Source of the DNA: Poriferisodalis sp965208895
GTDB taxonomy: Bacteria; Actinomycetota; Acidimicrobiia; Acidimicrobiales; Poriferisodalaceae
NCBI RefSeq assembly: GCF_965208895.1
Contig: NZ_OZ242363.1
Coordinates: forward strand, 3,534,001 to 3,598,000
Reading direction: 5' to 3'
Length of the DNA: 64,000 nt
The notes below the pieces were generated by a model that saw nothing but the letters and a program-made list of their open reading frames with translations, did not search any database and was not told the DNA's origin. The position numbers and the translations under genes are program-made. Within the stretch, counting starts at the first letter, position 1. Each line of letters begins with the position of its first letter. Positions 1-7,528 of this stretch are shown here, in pieces.

Positions 1-304
1 CGATCGCGTCCACCTCGGCGAGCAGCGACGTCATCGCGACACGTATCTCGGGGTCGTCGACACCGGCGTCGGCGCCCGTGGCATCGAGGACGATCGTGCC
101 GCTGACGCGCGAGCCCACGTTGCCGAAGTGCTCTCCGAGGATGTCCGCGGCCCGACCGCTCTCGGAGTCGGGGGTCGACAGCTCGGCGCCGAACGACGGG
201 CCCAGTCCGCCGGCGACGATGCCGACGGCGACGGCGGTCAGCAGCCAGGCCGACAGGACGCGCCACGGATGTCCGAAGCACCACTTGCCGAGTGCCTTGT
301 ACAT
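1..304 (-). CDS. MMPL/RND-family membrane transporter, N-terminal part (runs off the left edge)
   Basis: Reading leftward from an ATG at 304 the frame stays open to the window edge. The product begins MYKALGKWCFGHPWRVLSAW and continues with a hydrophobic helix (about residues 17-38) and then the pattern GPSFGAELSTPDSESGRA, which is the usual start of MMPL transporters: first membrane helix followed by an extracytoplasmic loop opening with a serine/threonine-rich, ESxRA-like stretch. A Shine-Dalgarno-like AAGGAC lies 7 bases before the ATG. Such proteins use the proton gradient to move lipids or drugs across the membrane; the substrate cannot be told from about 100 residues. The downstream part of the gene is outside the window. 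Confidence 0.75.
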   Translation of the reverse strand, partial: MYKALGKWCFGHPWRVLSAWLLTAVAVGIVAGGLGPSFGAELSTPDSESGRAADILGEHFGNVGSRVSGTIVLDATGADAGVDDPEIRVAMTSLLAEVDAI

Positions 305-482
305 GAGTCATGTCCTTGCGTAGGGGGAGTGCTGCGCGTGCTGAGTGGGTTTGTCGAGGTCCGCGCGGCCCGAGGCCGACTCGGCGACGGGTCTGTGCGG
401 CAACTGACCGGCCCTGTCGGCCGAACGTCTGATTCCAGCGCTCGAAGGGGTCAGCCGGGCAAGCTACCGCCCTCGCGGATGG

Positions 483-2126
483 CTACAGCCGAATCATCGT
501 GTCTGCGGTTCCGGTCGCACCATTCGTCGGGTGAGTTGCCCTGCCAGACTCGGCCACTTCGACGTCGATCACCACCGAGCGCCCGGCGACTGCTTCGAGC
601 AGTTCGCTGCGGGCGCCGGCGGTGAAGAGTTCGACCGAGGTGTCGACGTCGGGCGCGACGCGAGCAACCAACCGCAGTTCGCCATTGAGCTGACCGCCGG
701 ACAGACCGGGATTGCTTGCGACGCGTACCCGTGTCACGACTTGTCGGTTGGAGCGGTCCAGGCCGATGGCGACGCGCAGCATTGCCGCCATCCATCGCAC
801 CTTGTTCTTGTCAGCGGAGCTGAGCGAGGCGAAGTCGGCGTGCTTGGACTTGGGTGCGCTCTTGCGGTGGTACCGGGCCACTTGGGCGATGATCTCGATC
901 TCGCGCTCTGTGAAGCCGGTCAGATGCTCGCTGTTGCGGATGATGTAGTAGCTGTGGCGGTGGTGGGCGCTGTGCGAGATGAAGATTCCCACGTTGTGCA
1001 GCAGCGAGGCTGCTTCGAAGAGCTCTCGATCCTCGGGGCCGAGCCCATGGCGCGGACCCAGCCCGTCGAACAACTCGAGTGCCAGGTCGGTGATGTGCTC
1101 GGCGTGGCGCAGGTCCTCGTGGTAGCTGTTCGCCACGTACATCACGCTCGACCGCCGCAGGTCCTCAAGCCGGTGGAACGGGTCGAGCTCGGGTGTCGCA
1201 GCGCGCCGGATCTGTTCGAACAAGATGCCCTCGCGCAATGCGAAGTCGGATACCTCCATGCGCTCGATGCCCAGCAGCTCGAATGTCTCGGACAGGAGCA
1301 GGGCGCCGCCCACGATGATGTCGGCCCGACGCTCCTCGAGGCCCTCGATGTCCATGCGGCGGTCCGGCGTGGACGCAGCCACAAGATCGGCTGTCAGCGC
1401 CTTGAGTTCCTTTGCGGTGAACGACAGCCGGCCGGTGCGGCTGTCGCGGTCGCCGCGCCGGATCGCGCATATACGCGCGAGGGCGGTGATGGTTCCTGAC
1501 GAGCCGACTGCGGTCTCGTACCCGAGCCTGGCGATTTCCGCGGGGAGGTGACCGAGGAACGAGTCGATATAGCCGCGGCACTCCCGCACTGTGCGCTTGC
1601 GCGTACGGCCTTCGGGGAAGAACCGGTCGGTCAGCCGGATCGAACCCAGCTTGAGGCTGCGCAGCAGCAGCGGTTCTGCGCCGTCGCCGAGGATGAACTC
1701 GGTGGACCCGCCGCCGATGTCGATGACCAGGTGGCGCTTGTCGAGCAGCGGGATGGCCCCCAGCACACCAAGGTGGATCAGCCTGGCCTCCTCGACACCC
1801 GAGACGACCTCGATGTCGACGCCGGCCTCGGCAACAGCCCTCGCCACGAACTCGCCCCGGTTGTCGGCCTCGCGTACCGCGCTTGTAGCGACCGCCGTGA
1901 CGGATGCTGCGCCGGTGTGATCGGCGATGCGCCGCATGCGGTCGAGTGCCGCAATGCCCCGGTCCATGGCATCGGAGGTGAGGCGCTTCATGTCCTCGCC
2001 GCCCGAGCCGAGCCGCACTGGCTCGCGCTCGCGGGTCAGGACCTCGAAGCGGCCATCGGGGTCGACCGATGCGACGACGAGGTGGAACGAATTCGTTCCC
2101 ACGTCGATCGCTGCGATGACGCTCAC
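483..2126 (-). CDS. Ppx/GppA-family exopolyphosphatase with C-terminal HD-like domain
   Basis: Predicted to hydrolyse inorganic polyphosphate or guanosine pentaphosphate in the cytoplasm. The N-terminal ASKHA-fold phosphatase shows DVGTNSFHLVVA near residue 8, the second phosphate loop DIGGGSTEFI near residue 136 and GSSGTITALARI near 215. The C-terminal half is the HD-type domain of long Ppx proteins, with LLHNVGIFISHSAHHRHSYY near residue 375; the HD doublet reads HN, a substitution often seen in this domain. I place the start at the GTG at 2126 because it opens directly into the first motif; an upstream TTG would add 20 low-complexity residues. About 547 residues, a normal length. It is transcribed away from the thioesterase gene, sharing a 200-bp divergent region with a large inverted repeat. 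Confidence 0.85.
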   Translation of the reverse strand: MSVIAAIDVGTNSFHLVVASVDPDGRFEVLTREREPVRLGSGGEDMKRLTSDAMDRGIAALDRMRRIADHTGAASVTAVATSAVREADNRGEFVARAVAEAGVDIEVVSGVEEARLIHLGVLGAIPLLDKRHLVIDIGGGSTEFILGDGAEPLLLRSLKLGSIRLTDRFFPEGRTRKRTVRECRGYIDSFLGHLPAEIARLGYETAVGSSGTITALARICAIRRGDRDSRTGRLSFTAKELKALTADLVAASTPDRRMDIEGLEERRADIIVGGALLLSETFELLGIERMEVSDFALREGILFEQIRRAATPELDPFHRLEDLRRSSVMYVANSYHEDLRHAEHITDLALELFDGLGPRHGLGPEDRELFEAASLLHNVGIFISHSAHHRHSYYIIRNSEHLTGFTEREIEIIAQVARYHRKSAPKSKHADFASLSSADKNKVRWMAAMLRVAIGLDRSNRQVVTRVRVASNPGLSGGQLNGELRLVARVAPDVDTSVELFTAGARSELLEAVAGRSVVIDVEVAESGRATHPTNGATGTADTMIRL

Positions 2127-2172
2127 GTATGGCAACGCTAGCCCTGAGCCTCGGCGCCTCTGCTGTTGCGTC

Positions 2173-2223
2173 CGTTCTTGGCACAAATTTCGTCGCTATG
2201 CGAACATTATTGTGCCAAGAACG
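2173..2223. promoter_or_regulatory. 14-bp perfect inverted repeat in a divergent promoter region
   Basis: CGTTCTTGGCACAA (2173-2186) is repeated as its exact reverse complement at 2210-2223, separated by 23 AT-richer bases. It sits between the start of the phosphatase gene (left) and the thioesterase gene (right). The long spacing makes it either two operator half-sites or a stem-loop. No T-tract follows, so a terminator is less likely. Confidence 0.5.
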
Positions 2224-2324
2224 AACGCCGGCGAGGCCAGTGCGTGGCACCGGAGGCGGTCAGGGCTCGTCGTGCGGTTCTGCGTTGACATCGGCGGCGG
2301 CCATCGTGCCGTAGCGTTCCGACG

Positions 2325-2735
2325 ATGGCGACCCACACGACCATGATCGTGCCGCGCTTCGGCGAACTGGACCCCTACAACCATGTGAACCACGCGGTCT
2401 ATGTGGCGTATTTCGAAGCGGCCCGCTGCCTGGCCCTGGAATCTGCCGACCTGGCTCTGCCGGACCTGTCGGATCAGAACGTCCAGATCGTGGTGACCAA
2501 CCTGGAGGTCAGGTTCCGGGAACCCGCCACGGCGAGGGACACGCTGCGGGTGGAGACCGAGTTGGCGGAGCGTCGCCGCGCGAGCACCCGCTGGCAGCAG
2601 CGGATCATCCGCGAATCCGACGATGCAGTGCTGGTGGAGGGCTTCTTGAAGGCGGCCATCTGCGACAACGACGGCAAGCCTCGCCGCCCGCCTCCTGATC
2701 TGATGGACAAGCTCGGCGCGCTGACCCCCGGCTGA
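2325..2735 (+). CDS. Hotdog-fold acyl-CoA thioesterase (4HBT/YbgC-FadM type)
   Basis: A 136-residue single-hotdog protein predicted to hydrolyse acyl-CoA thioesters in the cytoplasm. The signature ELDPYNHVNHAVYVAYFEAAR (about residues 14-34) contains the aspartate and the NHVNH...Y pattern of the 4-hydroxybenzoyl-CoA thioesterase family, and the rest follows the usual beta-strand layout (VVTNLEVRFREPA, RVETELAER, RIIRESD). Length matches the family. It stands alone between a divergent phosphatase and a convergent SDR; the chain specificity is unknown. Confidence 0.85.
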   Translation: MATHTTMIVPRFGELDPYNHVNHAVYVAYFEAARCLALESADLALPDLSDQNVQIVVTNLEVRFREPATARDTLRVETELAERRRASTRWQQRIIRESDDAVLVEGFLKAAICDNDGKPRRPPPDLMDKLGALTPG

Positions 2736-2763
2736 CGAGCAGCGCGGTTTGGTGCGCCCGCTA

Positions 2764-2834
2764 CGGAGGCGGCAGGCCCCTCTGCTCCAGCGATCCAGCA
2801 GGTCGCAACGTCGCAGAGTTTCCTGCCGCCTCCG
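2764..2834. terminator. Possible bidirectional terminator hairpin between convergent genes
   Basis: CGGAGGCGGCAGG at 2764-2776 pairs perfectly with CCTGCCGCCTCCG at 2822-2834 (13 bp, 45-base loop). It lies in the 141-bp gap between the stop codons of the convergent thioesterase and SDR genes. There is no clear T-tract, so the role is inferred from position. Confidence 0.4.
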
Positions 2835-2876
2835 CAGCTATGGCATCTGTGTCGAGAAGTTCGAGTCCCAAGGGTT

Positions 2877-3662
2877 TCAGACCACCGGCGACAGGCCGCC
2901 GTCGATGTTGATCGCGGTGCCGGTGACGTAGCTGGCGGCGTCGCTGGCGAGGAACAGGGCCAGGTTGGCGAATTCCTGGGCGTCGCCCATGCGCCCTGCG
3001 GGGATGCGATCGCCGACGGCTCTCGTGAATTCCTCGAAGGTCTTGTCGCGAACGTCGCGCTGCCAGCGAGTGAACCACTGGTGGCTGACCAGCAGGCCGG
3101 TGTTGAGCGCGTTCACCAGCACGCCGTCGCCGGCGTACTCCGATGCCAGGGCCTTGGTCATGGCCATGCCCGCTGCACGGCTGACCGATGTGGGGCATGA
3201 GCGTGCGCTGGGCGCCTTCGCTTCGGCGTTGAGCGTGTTGAGGATGCGGCCCCAGCGTTGGTCGCGCATGTGGGGCAGGCACAACCGGCACAGCCGGATC
3301 GCCGAGAACAGCTTCAGGTCGAAATCGTCCTGCCAGCTCTCATCGGTGATCTCCAGGAACGGTTGTGCGTTGGAGGTGCCGGAGTTGTTGACGAGCACGT
3401 CGATGGGTCCGCATTCGGCGACTGCCTCGCCGTGAGCCCGAGCGATCTCGCCGGCGTCCCTCACGTCGGCGGAGATGGCTGCGTGCGGAGCGTCAGGGTT
3501 CGCCGCCTGCATGGCGGACAGGGTCTCGCCCAGCGCGGATCTGTCGCGGGCAACCACGGCCACCGAAGCCCCAGCGGTTGCAAACGTCTCGGCCATGGCG
3601 CGGCCCAAGCCGCGGCTGCCGCCGGTGATGAGTGCTGTGCGGCCATCAAGTCTCAATTCCAT
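2877..3662 (-). CDS. Short-chain dehydrogenase/reductase-like protein with altered active site
   Basis: A 261-residue SDR. The Rossmann cofactor motif TGGSRGLGRAM is at about residues 12-22, NNSG at about 92-95, and the C-terminal INIDGG is typical. The catalytic region is unusual: where classical SDRs have a serine followed by YxxxK, this protein reads LNTLNAEAK followed by CPTSVSRAAGMAMTKAL, so the tyrosine and lysine positions are threonine and arginine. It may bind NAD(P) and a ligand without classical reductase chemistry, or belong to a divergent SDR group conserved in this form. The ATG at 3662 is chosen because MELRLDGRTALITGG matches normal SDR starts and the second SDR at 8975. It shares a promoter region with the divergent zinc dehydrogenase. 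Confidence 0.75.
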   Translation of the reverse strand: MELRLDGRTALITGGSRGLGRAMAETFATAGASVAVVARDRSALGETLSAMQAANPDAPHAAISADVRDAGEIARAHGEAVAECGPIDVLVNNSGTSNAQPFLEITDESWQDDFDLKLFSAIRLCRLCLPHMRDQRWGRILNTLNAEAKAPSARSCPTSVSRAAGMAMTKALASEYAGDGVLVNALNTGLLVSHQWFTRWQRDVRDKTFEEFTRAVGDRIPAGRMGDAQEFANLALFLASDAASYVTGTAINIDGGLSPVV

Positions 3663-3671
3663 ACGCGCACC

Positions 3672-3806
3672 ATATTTGCGGGCGCTGCCCTGCGCTGTGT
3701 CGGTGCGCGGTGTCGCGCTGAGGAGCCGCGCGGGTGGGTGTGCCCGCTGTGGCATCTGTGCCTACTGGTCCGAGCCCACATTTGCGGGCGCTGTCTGGCG
3801 CTGTGT
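3672..3806. repeat. Pair of 29-bp direct repeats in a divergent promoter region
   Basis: The segments 3672-3700 and 3778-3806 match at about 25 of 29 positions, sharing ATTTGCGGGCGCTG and GCGCTGTGT. They lie between the diverging SDR (start 3662) and zinc dehydrogenase (start 3868). Paired sites 106 bp apart could be operators for a regulator of both genes; that role is inferred. Confidence 0.4.
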
Positions 3807-3867
3807 GGAGAATTGCCGACCACGGTGGCCCGGCGCAATTGGACCAGTCGTGCGCGACGATGTGCCC

Positions 3868-4899
3868 ATGCGGACGGGATTGGTGACCGGCAAGGAACAA
3901 TTCGAGCTGCGGGAGGTCGATGAGCCGACGCCCGGGCCGGGCGAGGCATTGATCGAGATCTCGCTCTGCGGGATCTGCGGCAGCGATGTGCATGCCTATG
4001 CCGAGGGCTGGCAGTACGCGCCCGGCATCTGCGGCCACGAATGGGTCGGCAACATCGTCGCCACCGATGCCGACGTTCGGGTGGTGGACGTCGGCGACCG
4101 CGTCACGGGCGGGCTGGCGCCGGGCTGCGGTCGGTGCCCCGAGTGCCGGGCCGATCACCCTGCCTACTGCGCGACGGCGCGCTCGTACTACATCGGCGAC
4201 AAAGCGCCGGTTTCGGGCGGCTTCGCGCCGTTCATGGCGGCAAGCGCAGATCGGCTGGTGCGTGTGCCCGACGAGCTCACCGACGACGACGCGGCGGTGA
4301 TCGAGCCCGCCTCAGTGGCCTTGCACGCAGTGCGTCGCAGCCGCTTGCGGGCCGGTGACGTGGCGTGCATCGTCGGCTGCGGCCCGATCGGCCTGCTGGT
4401 CGCGCAGTGTGCTCGCCTTGCAGGCGCAGGGACGGTGATCGCGATAGAGCCAGACGCTCAGCGGCGTGACCTCGCGCTCAGCCTCGGTGCCGACATCGCG
4501 GTCGAACCGGGCGCGCCGATGCGAGAGGCAGTGAACGAAGCCACGGCCGGTCTGCGTGCCGACATCGCCTTCGACTGCGCCGGCATCCCGCAGACCATCC
4601 AGCAGTCGGTGGACATGGTGCGGTACGGCGGCTCGGTCTGCATCGTCGGCGTCACGGGCAGCGACGCCACGATCCGGCCGAACCGCTGGCTGTTCAAGGA
4701 GGTCTCGGTGGACACCTCGCTGGCATTCACCATCGACGAGATGCGCGCAGCGGCCGGCTTCATCGCTGACGGCCGGATCAGCGTGGCGCCGCTCGTGAAC
4801 GGCACGCTCACCCTCGACGACCTGCCTCAGACGATCGACGATCTCGCCGCTCGGCGCAATACGGCCATCAAGCTGCTGGTGAACCCCACCGCCGGCTAG
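3868..4899 (+). CDS. Zinc-dependent medium-chain alcohol/polyol dehydrogenase
   Basis: A 343-residue MDR-family oxidoreductase, expected to oxidise a secondary alcohol or polyol with NAD(P). Catalytic zinc ligands are visible in CGICGSDVH (about residue 38) and GHEWVG (about 61). The structural zinc lobe is CGRCPECRADHPAYC. The Rossmann motif VGCGPIGLLVAQ is near residue 170. The start is the ATG at 3868; an upstream in-frame extension is only the divergent promoter region. The last 99 bases are duplicated, at about 80% identity, at 5612-5710, on the far side of a two-gene module. Confidence 0.82.
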   Translation: MRTGLVTGKEQFELREVDEPTPGPGEALIEISLCGICGSDVHAYAEGWQYAPGICGHEWVGNIVATDADVRVVDVGDRVTGGLAPGCGRCPECRADHPAYCATARSYYIGDKAPVSGGFAPFMAASADRLVRVPDELTDDDAAVIEPASVALHAVRRSRLRAGDVACIVGCGPIGLLVAQCARLAGAGTVIAIEPDAQRRDLALSLGADIAVEPGAPMREAVNEATAGLRADIAFDCAGIPQTIQQSVDMVRYGGSVCIVGVTGSDATIRPNRWLFKEVSVDTSLAFTIDEMRAAAGFIADGRISVAPLVNGTLTLDDLPQTIDDLAARRNTAIKLLVNPTAG

Positions 4900-4903
4900 C
4901 AGG

Positions 4904-5000
4904 TTGAGCCCCGGGCCCGAGCGGCCCGCAAGCGAAGCGAGTCAGAGTGGGAAGCACAGGGCGGAGCAGCGGCCCGAGCGGCCCGTCGAGACAGTCAGCT
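4904..5000. repeat. Degenerate relative of the dispersed intergenic element
   Basis: This stretch contains GGCCCGAGCGGCCCG twice (near 4914 and 4972), the core also found in the four better-preserved copies at 8778, 44329, 50112 and 51298, and a TTGAGCC start resembling theirs. The rest is too diverged to align by eye. Confidence 0.3.
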
Positions 5001-5339
5001 CGACGTCTGCTCGCGCGATGGCGTGGTCGGAGCGCAGGCCGCCAGCGTCTCGTGCAATGTCGTCAACCGTCGCCGCTCGTGTTCAGGAATGTCCTTGTTC
5101 CTGTCGTACTTGCCGTAGACCTCGGCATAGTTCGGCGCGCCCCCCGCGGCGAGCACCCGGTCGATCTCAGCAGCGGGAACGGCGACGCGGCCGTCGGGAT
5201 CGGGACCGCCCACGATCTCTCCCCACTCGATCATGCAGTAGATGTCGAACAGTTCGACCCCGAGTCGATCCGCGGCTTGCCGAGCACGGATCGGGCGGTC
5301 ATCGCCCGTCAGATGGCGCATCGTGGGCGGCCTAGCCAT
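4995..5339 (-). CDS. Small protein with a predicted helix-turn-helix, second gene of a pair
   Basis: A 114-residue protein I cannot assign to a named family. Residues 18-42 (RARQAADRLGVELFDIYCMI) look like the helix-turn-helix of excisionase/MerR-type DNA-binding proteins, and residues 43-60 (GEIVGG...GRVAVPAAEIDRVL) would fit the wing and following helix. The ATG at 5339 overlaps the end of the upstream 71-residue gene by 8 bases, so the two are probably co-translated. The pair occupies an insertion between the dehydrogenase gene and a second copy of that gene's 3' end. Toxin-antitoxin-like or element-regulatory roles are possible but unproven. Confidence 0.5.
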   Translation of the reverse strand: MARPPTMRHLTGDDRPIRARQAADRLGVELFDIYCMIEWGEIVGGPDPDGRVAVPAAEIDRVLAAGGAPNYAEVYGKYDRNKDIPEHERRRLTTLHETLAACAPTTPSREQTSS

Positions 5340-5547
5340 GCTGATCCCCGTTCATCTCCAATATGTCGGCGAGCTCTTCCCAGAGCTTACGCGTGACCAG
5401 GGTGATCGCCCGCTCGACGAGAGCTTGCTGATTCCTGCCCTGAGCTGCGTCCGCAGCGATGTCCAACGCCTCGAGCACCCATTTCGTCTCGTGACGCGTC
5501 AGCCAGATGCCTTCGGGAAGGACTGCGAGAGTACCCGGCGGAATCAT
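5332..5547 (-). CDS. Small hypothetical protein, first gene of a two-gene module
   Basis: A 71-residue protein from the ATG at 5547 (MIPPGTLAVLPEGIWLTRHE). It has an acidic helical middle (KWVLEALDIAADAAQGRNQQ) and no motif I recognise. The preceding bases are strikingly AT-rich for this genome (about 5550-5590), as a promoter would be, including TATATTTC about 10 bases before the ATG. Its stop overlaps the start of the next gene by 8 bases. The arrangement of a 71-residue protein plus a DNA-binding 114-residue partner is like an autoregulated toxin-antitoxin pair, but this is inference from size and layout only. Confidence 0.45.
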   Translation of the reverse strand: MIPPGTLAVLPEGIWLTRHETKWVLEALDIAADAAQGRNQQALVERAITLVTRKLWEELADILEMNGDQHG

Positions 5548-5611
5548 GAGATTGAAATATACTGAAATGTACGATTGAATGAAATGGATTATGAGGGTGC
5601 AACGGGCGCAG

Positions 5612-5710
5612 GGCACAGTTGCGCCCGACAACCTGCCTCAGGCGATCGACGATTTCGCCGCTCGGCGCAATACGGAGATCAAGTTGCTGGTAGATCCCAC
5701 CGCTGGCTGA
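5612..5710 (+). pseudogene. Duplicated 3' end of the zinc dehydrogenase gene
   Basis: These 99 bases align without gaps to 4801-4899, the last 33 codons of the dehydrogenase gene, at about 80% identity, ending in a stop codon at the equivalent place. No upstream dehydrogenase coding sequence accompanies it. It is either the last remnant of a deleted paralogue or a duplication made when the intervening two-gene module (4995-5547) arrived. The rest of 5548-5874 holds the AT-rich promoter region of that module and nothing else I recognise. Confidence 0.6.
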
Positions 5711-5874
5711 ACGAGTGGCGCAGCGGGTCGCGCATAGCCATTCGCAGCACTCCCAGGCGTGCTGCCCGGCGCCCTGAGGCAGTGTTGGAACTGGGCACGT
5801 ACGCTCTTCGGCGGTCGGCGTTATGAAGGCGAACGACCGCCATCGGGCCGAATCGGGTGGCGGCGGGGGTTGAG

Positions 5875-7425
5875 ATGAGCTGGGAGCCTGAGATTGCCGA
5901 GCTGAGGCGTCGCGAGGCATTCGCCGAAGCGCTCGGCGGGCCCGACAAGGTCGAGCGGCAGCACTTCTTCGGCAAGATGACCGTGCGCGAGCGCGTCGAC
6001 GCCGTGGCCGACAAGGGTTCGTTCCACGAGATCGGCAAGACCGCCGGCGTCGCCGAGTACGACGACCACGGCAAGCTCGTCAATCTGACGCCGTCGAACT
6101 TCATCTTCGGCCTCGCCCGCATCGACGACCGCCCCGTCATCTTGTCGGGTGACGACTTCACCGTGCGAGGCGGCTCGTCGGACGCCACTATTCCCGAGAA
6201 GCGCAACGCTGCCGAATCCATGGCCTACGAGATGCGCCTGCCGCACATCCGGCTGGTGGACGGCATGGGCGGCGGCGGGTCGGTCAAGTCCATCGAGATG
6301 GCAGGCCGCACCTACATCCCCGAGCTGCGCGGCTGGGACGTCATTGTGAACCACCTCTCGGTAGCGCCGTCGGTGTCGCTGGCGCTGGGCTCGGTGGCCG
6401 GCATCGGCGCCGCCCGAGTGGCCACGGCGCACTACTCGGTCATCGTGCGCGACACCGCGCAGATGATGATTGCCGGGCCGGCGCTCGTCGAGCAGGCATC
6501 GCTGGGCGATCACGGCAAGGAAGAACTGGGCCACGCCGACATTCACACGGCCAACGGCGCCATCGACGACGTGGTCGACAGCGAAGCCGAGGCTTTCGAA
6601 CGCGCACGGCAGTTCCTGTCGTACCTCCCTTCGAACATCGACGAGCTGCCTGAGCGGGTGCGCAGCGGCGACAGCCCGCAGCGCCGCGACGACGAGCTGA
6701 TCTCGATCGTGCCCCGCGAGCCGCGCCGGGTCTACAAGATGCGCTCGATCATCGAATCGGTGTGCGACCAGGGCAGCTTCTTCGAGATCGGCAGCCGCTG
6801 GGGACGTTCGGTCATCACCGGGCTGGCGCGCCTCGACGGGTGGCCGGTGGCGATCTTCGGCGAAGATCCCTACGTATACGGCGGCGGCTGGACTGCTGAC
6901 AGCTGCCGCAAGCTGATCCGCCTGCTCGACACGGCTTCCACGTTTCACCTGCCTGTGGTGCACCTTGCCGACTGCCCGGGCTTCTTGATCGGCAAGGAAT
7001 CCGAGGAGAGCGGGACGATCCGGTTCGGATCTGCCGCGCTGGCTGCGCTCGGGCAGCTCACCGCGCCGTTCGCCTGTGTGGTCATCCGCAAGGCCTTCGG
7101 GGTCGCGGGCGCCGCCAACAACAAGCCGGGCGCCCGCAGCTACCGGGTTGCCTGGCCGTCGGGTGACTGGGGTTCGCTGCCCATCGAGGGTGGCCTCGAG
7201 GTGGCCTACAAGCAGGATCTTGCGGACAGCGACACCCCCGACGAATTGCTGTCGGAGATCAGAGATCGGCTCAACAGCGTCCGCTCGCCGCACCGCTCAG
7301 CGGAGTTCTTCGAGATCGAGGAGATCATCGACCCCCGCGATACCCGTCCGGTGCTGTGCGAGTGGGTCGACCTGGCCCGCCGTTCCCTGAAGCCCGGCCC
7401 CAGTACGTTCGGCTACCGGCCGTAG
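5875..7425 (+). CDS. Acyl-CoA carboxylase carboxyltransferase (beta) subunit
   Basis: A 516-residue protein of the propionyl/methylcrotonyl-CoA carboxylase beta family, which moves the carboxyl group from carboxybiotin to an acyl-CoA. It carries two crotonase-like halves: the first with RERVDAVADKGSFHEIG and the glycine-rich VDGMGGGGSVKSIE, the second with MRSIIESVCDQGSFFEIG, LADCPGFLIGKESEESG and KAFGVAGAANNKPGA, which form the acyl-CoA and biotin sites. The ATG at 5875 is preferred over an upstream GTG because MSWEPEIAELRRRE matches the family's start and GGGGGTT precedes it. No biotin carboxylase gene is nearby, so its alpha subunit must be elsewhere. It is followed by an acyl-CoA dehydrogenase, suggesting branched or unusual acyl-CoA breakdown. 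Confidence 0.88.
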   Translation: MSWEPEIAELRRREAFAEALGGPDKVERQHFFGKMTVRERVDAVADKGSFHEIGKTAGVAEYDDHGKLVNLTPSNFIFGLARIDDRPVILSGDDFTVRGGSSDATIPEKRNAAESMAYEMRLPHIRLVDGMGGGGSVKSIEMAGRTYIPELRGWDVIVNHLSVAPSVSLALGSVAGIGAARVATAHYSVIVRDTAQMMIAGPALVEQASLGDHGKEELGHADIHTANGAIDDVVDSEAEAFERARQFLSYLPSNIDELPERVRSGDSPQRRDDELISIVPREPRRVYKMRSIIESVCDQGSFFEIGSRWGRSVITGLARLDGWPVAIFGEDPYVYGGGWTADSCRKLIRLLDTASTFHLPVVHLADCPGFLIGKESEESGTIRFGSAALAALGQLTAPFACVVIRKAFGVAGAANNKPGARSYRVAWPSGDWGSLPIEGGLEVAYKQDLADSDTPDELLSEIRDRLNSVRSPHRSAEFFEIEEIIDPRDTRPVLCEWVDLARRSLKPGPSTFGYRP

Positions 7426-7528
7426 CCGAACCATTGGGCGCGGCGGCTACCGGCCCTGAGCCTTCCCACCGGTCGCGTGGCAGACTCAGCAGCGAGCTGA
7501 GCCGTATCTCAAGCAGGGGAGCGCAACG

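Noticed and set aside
2176..2186. TTGGCAC resembling a sigma-54 -24 element
   Set aside because: The -12 partner is missing and actinobacteria generally lack sigma-54; the inverted repeat explains the sequence better.
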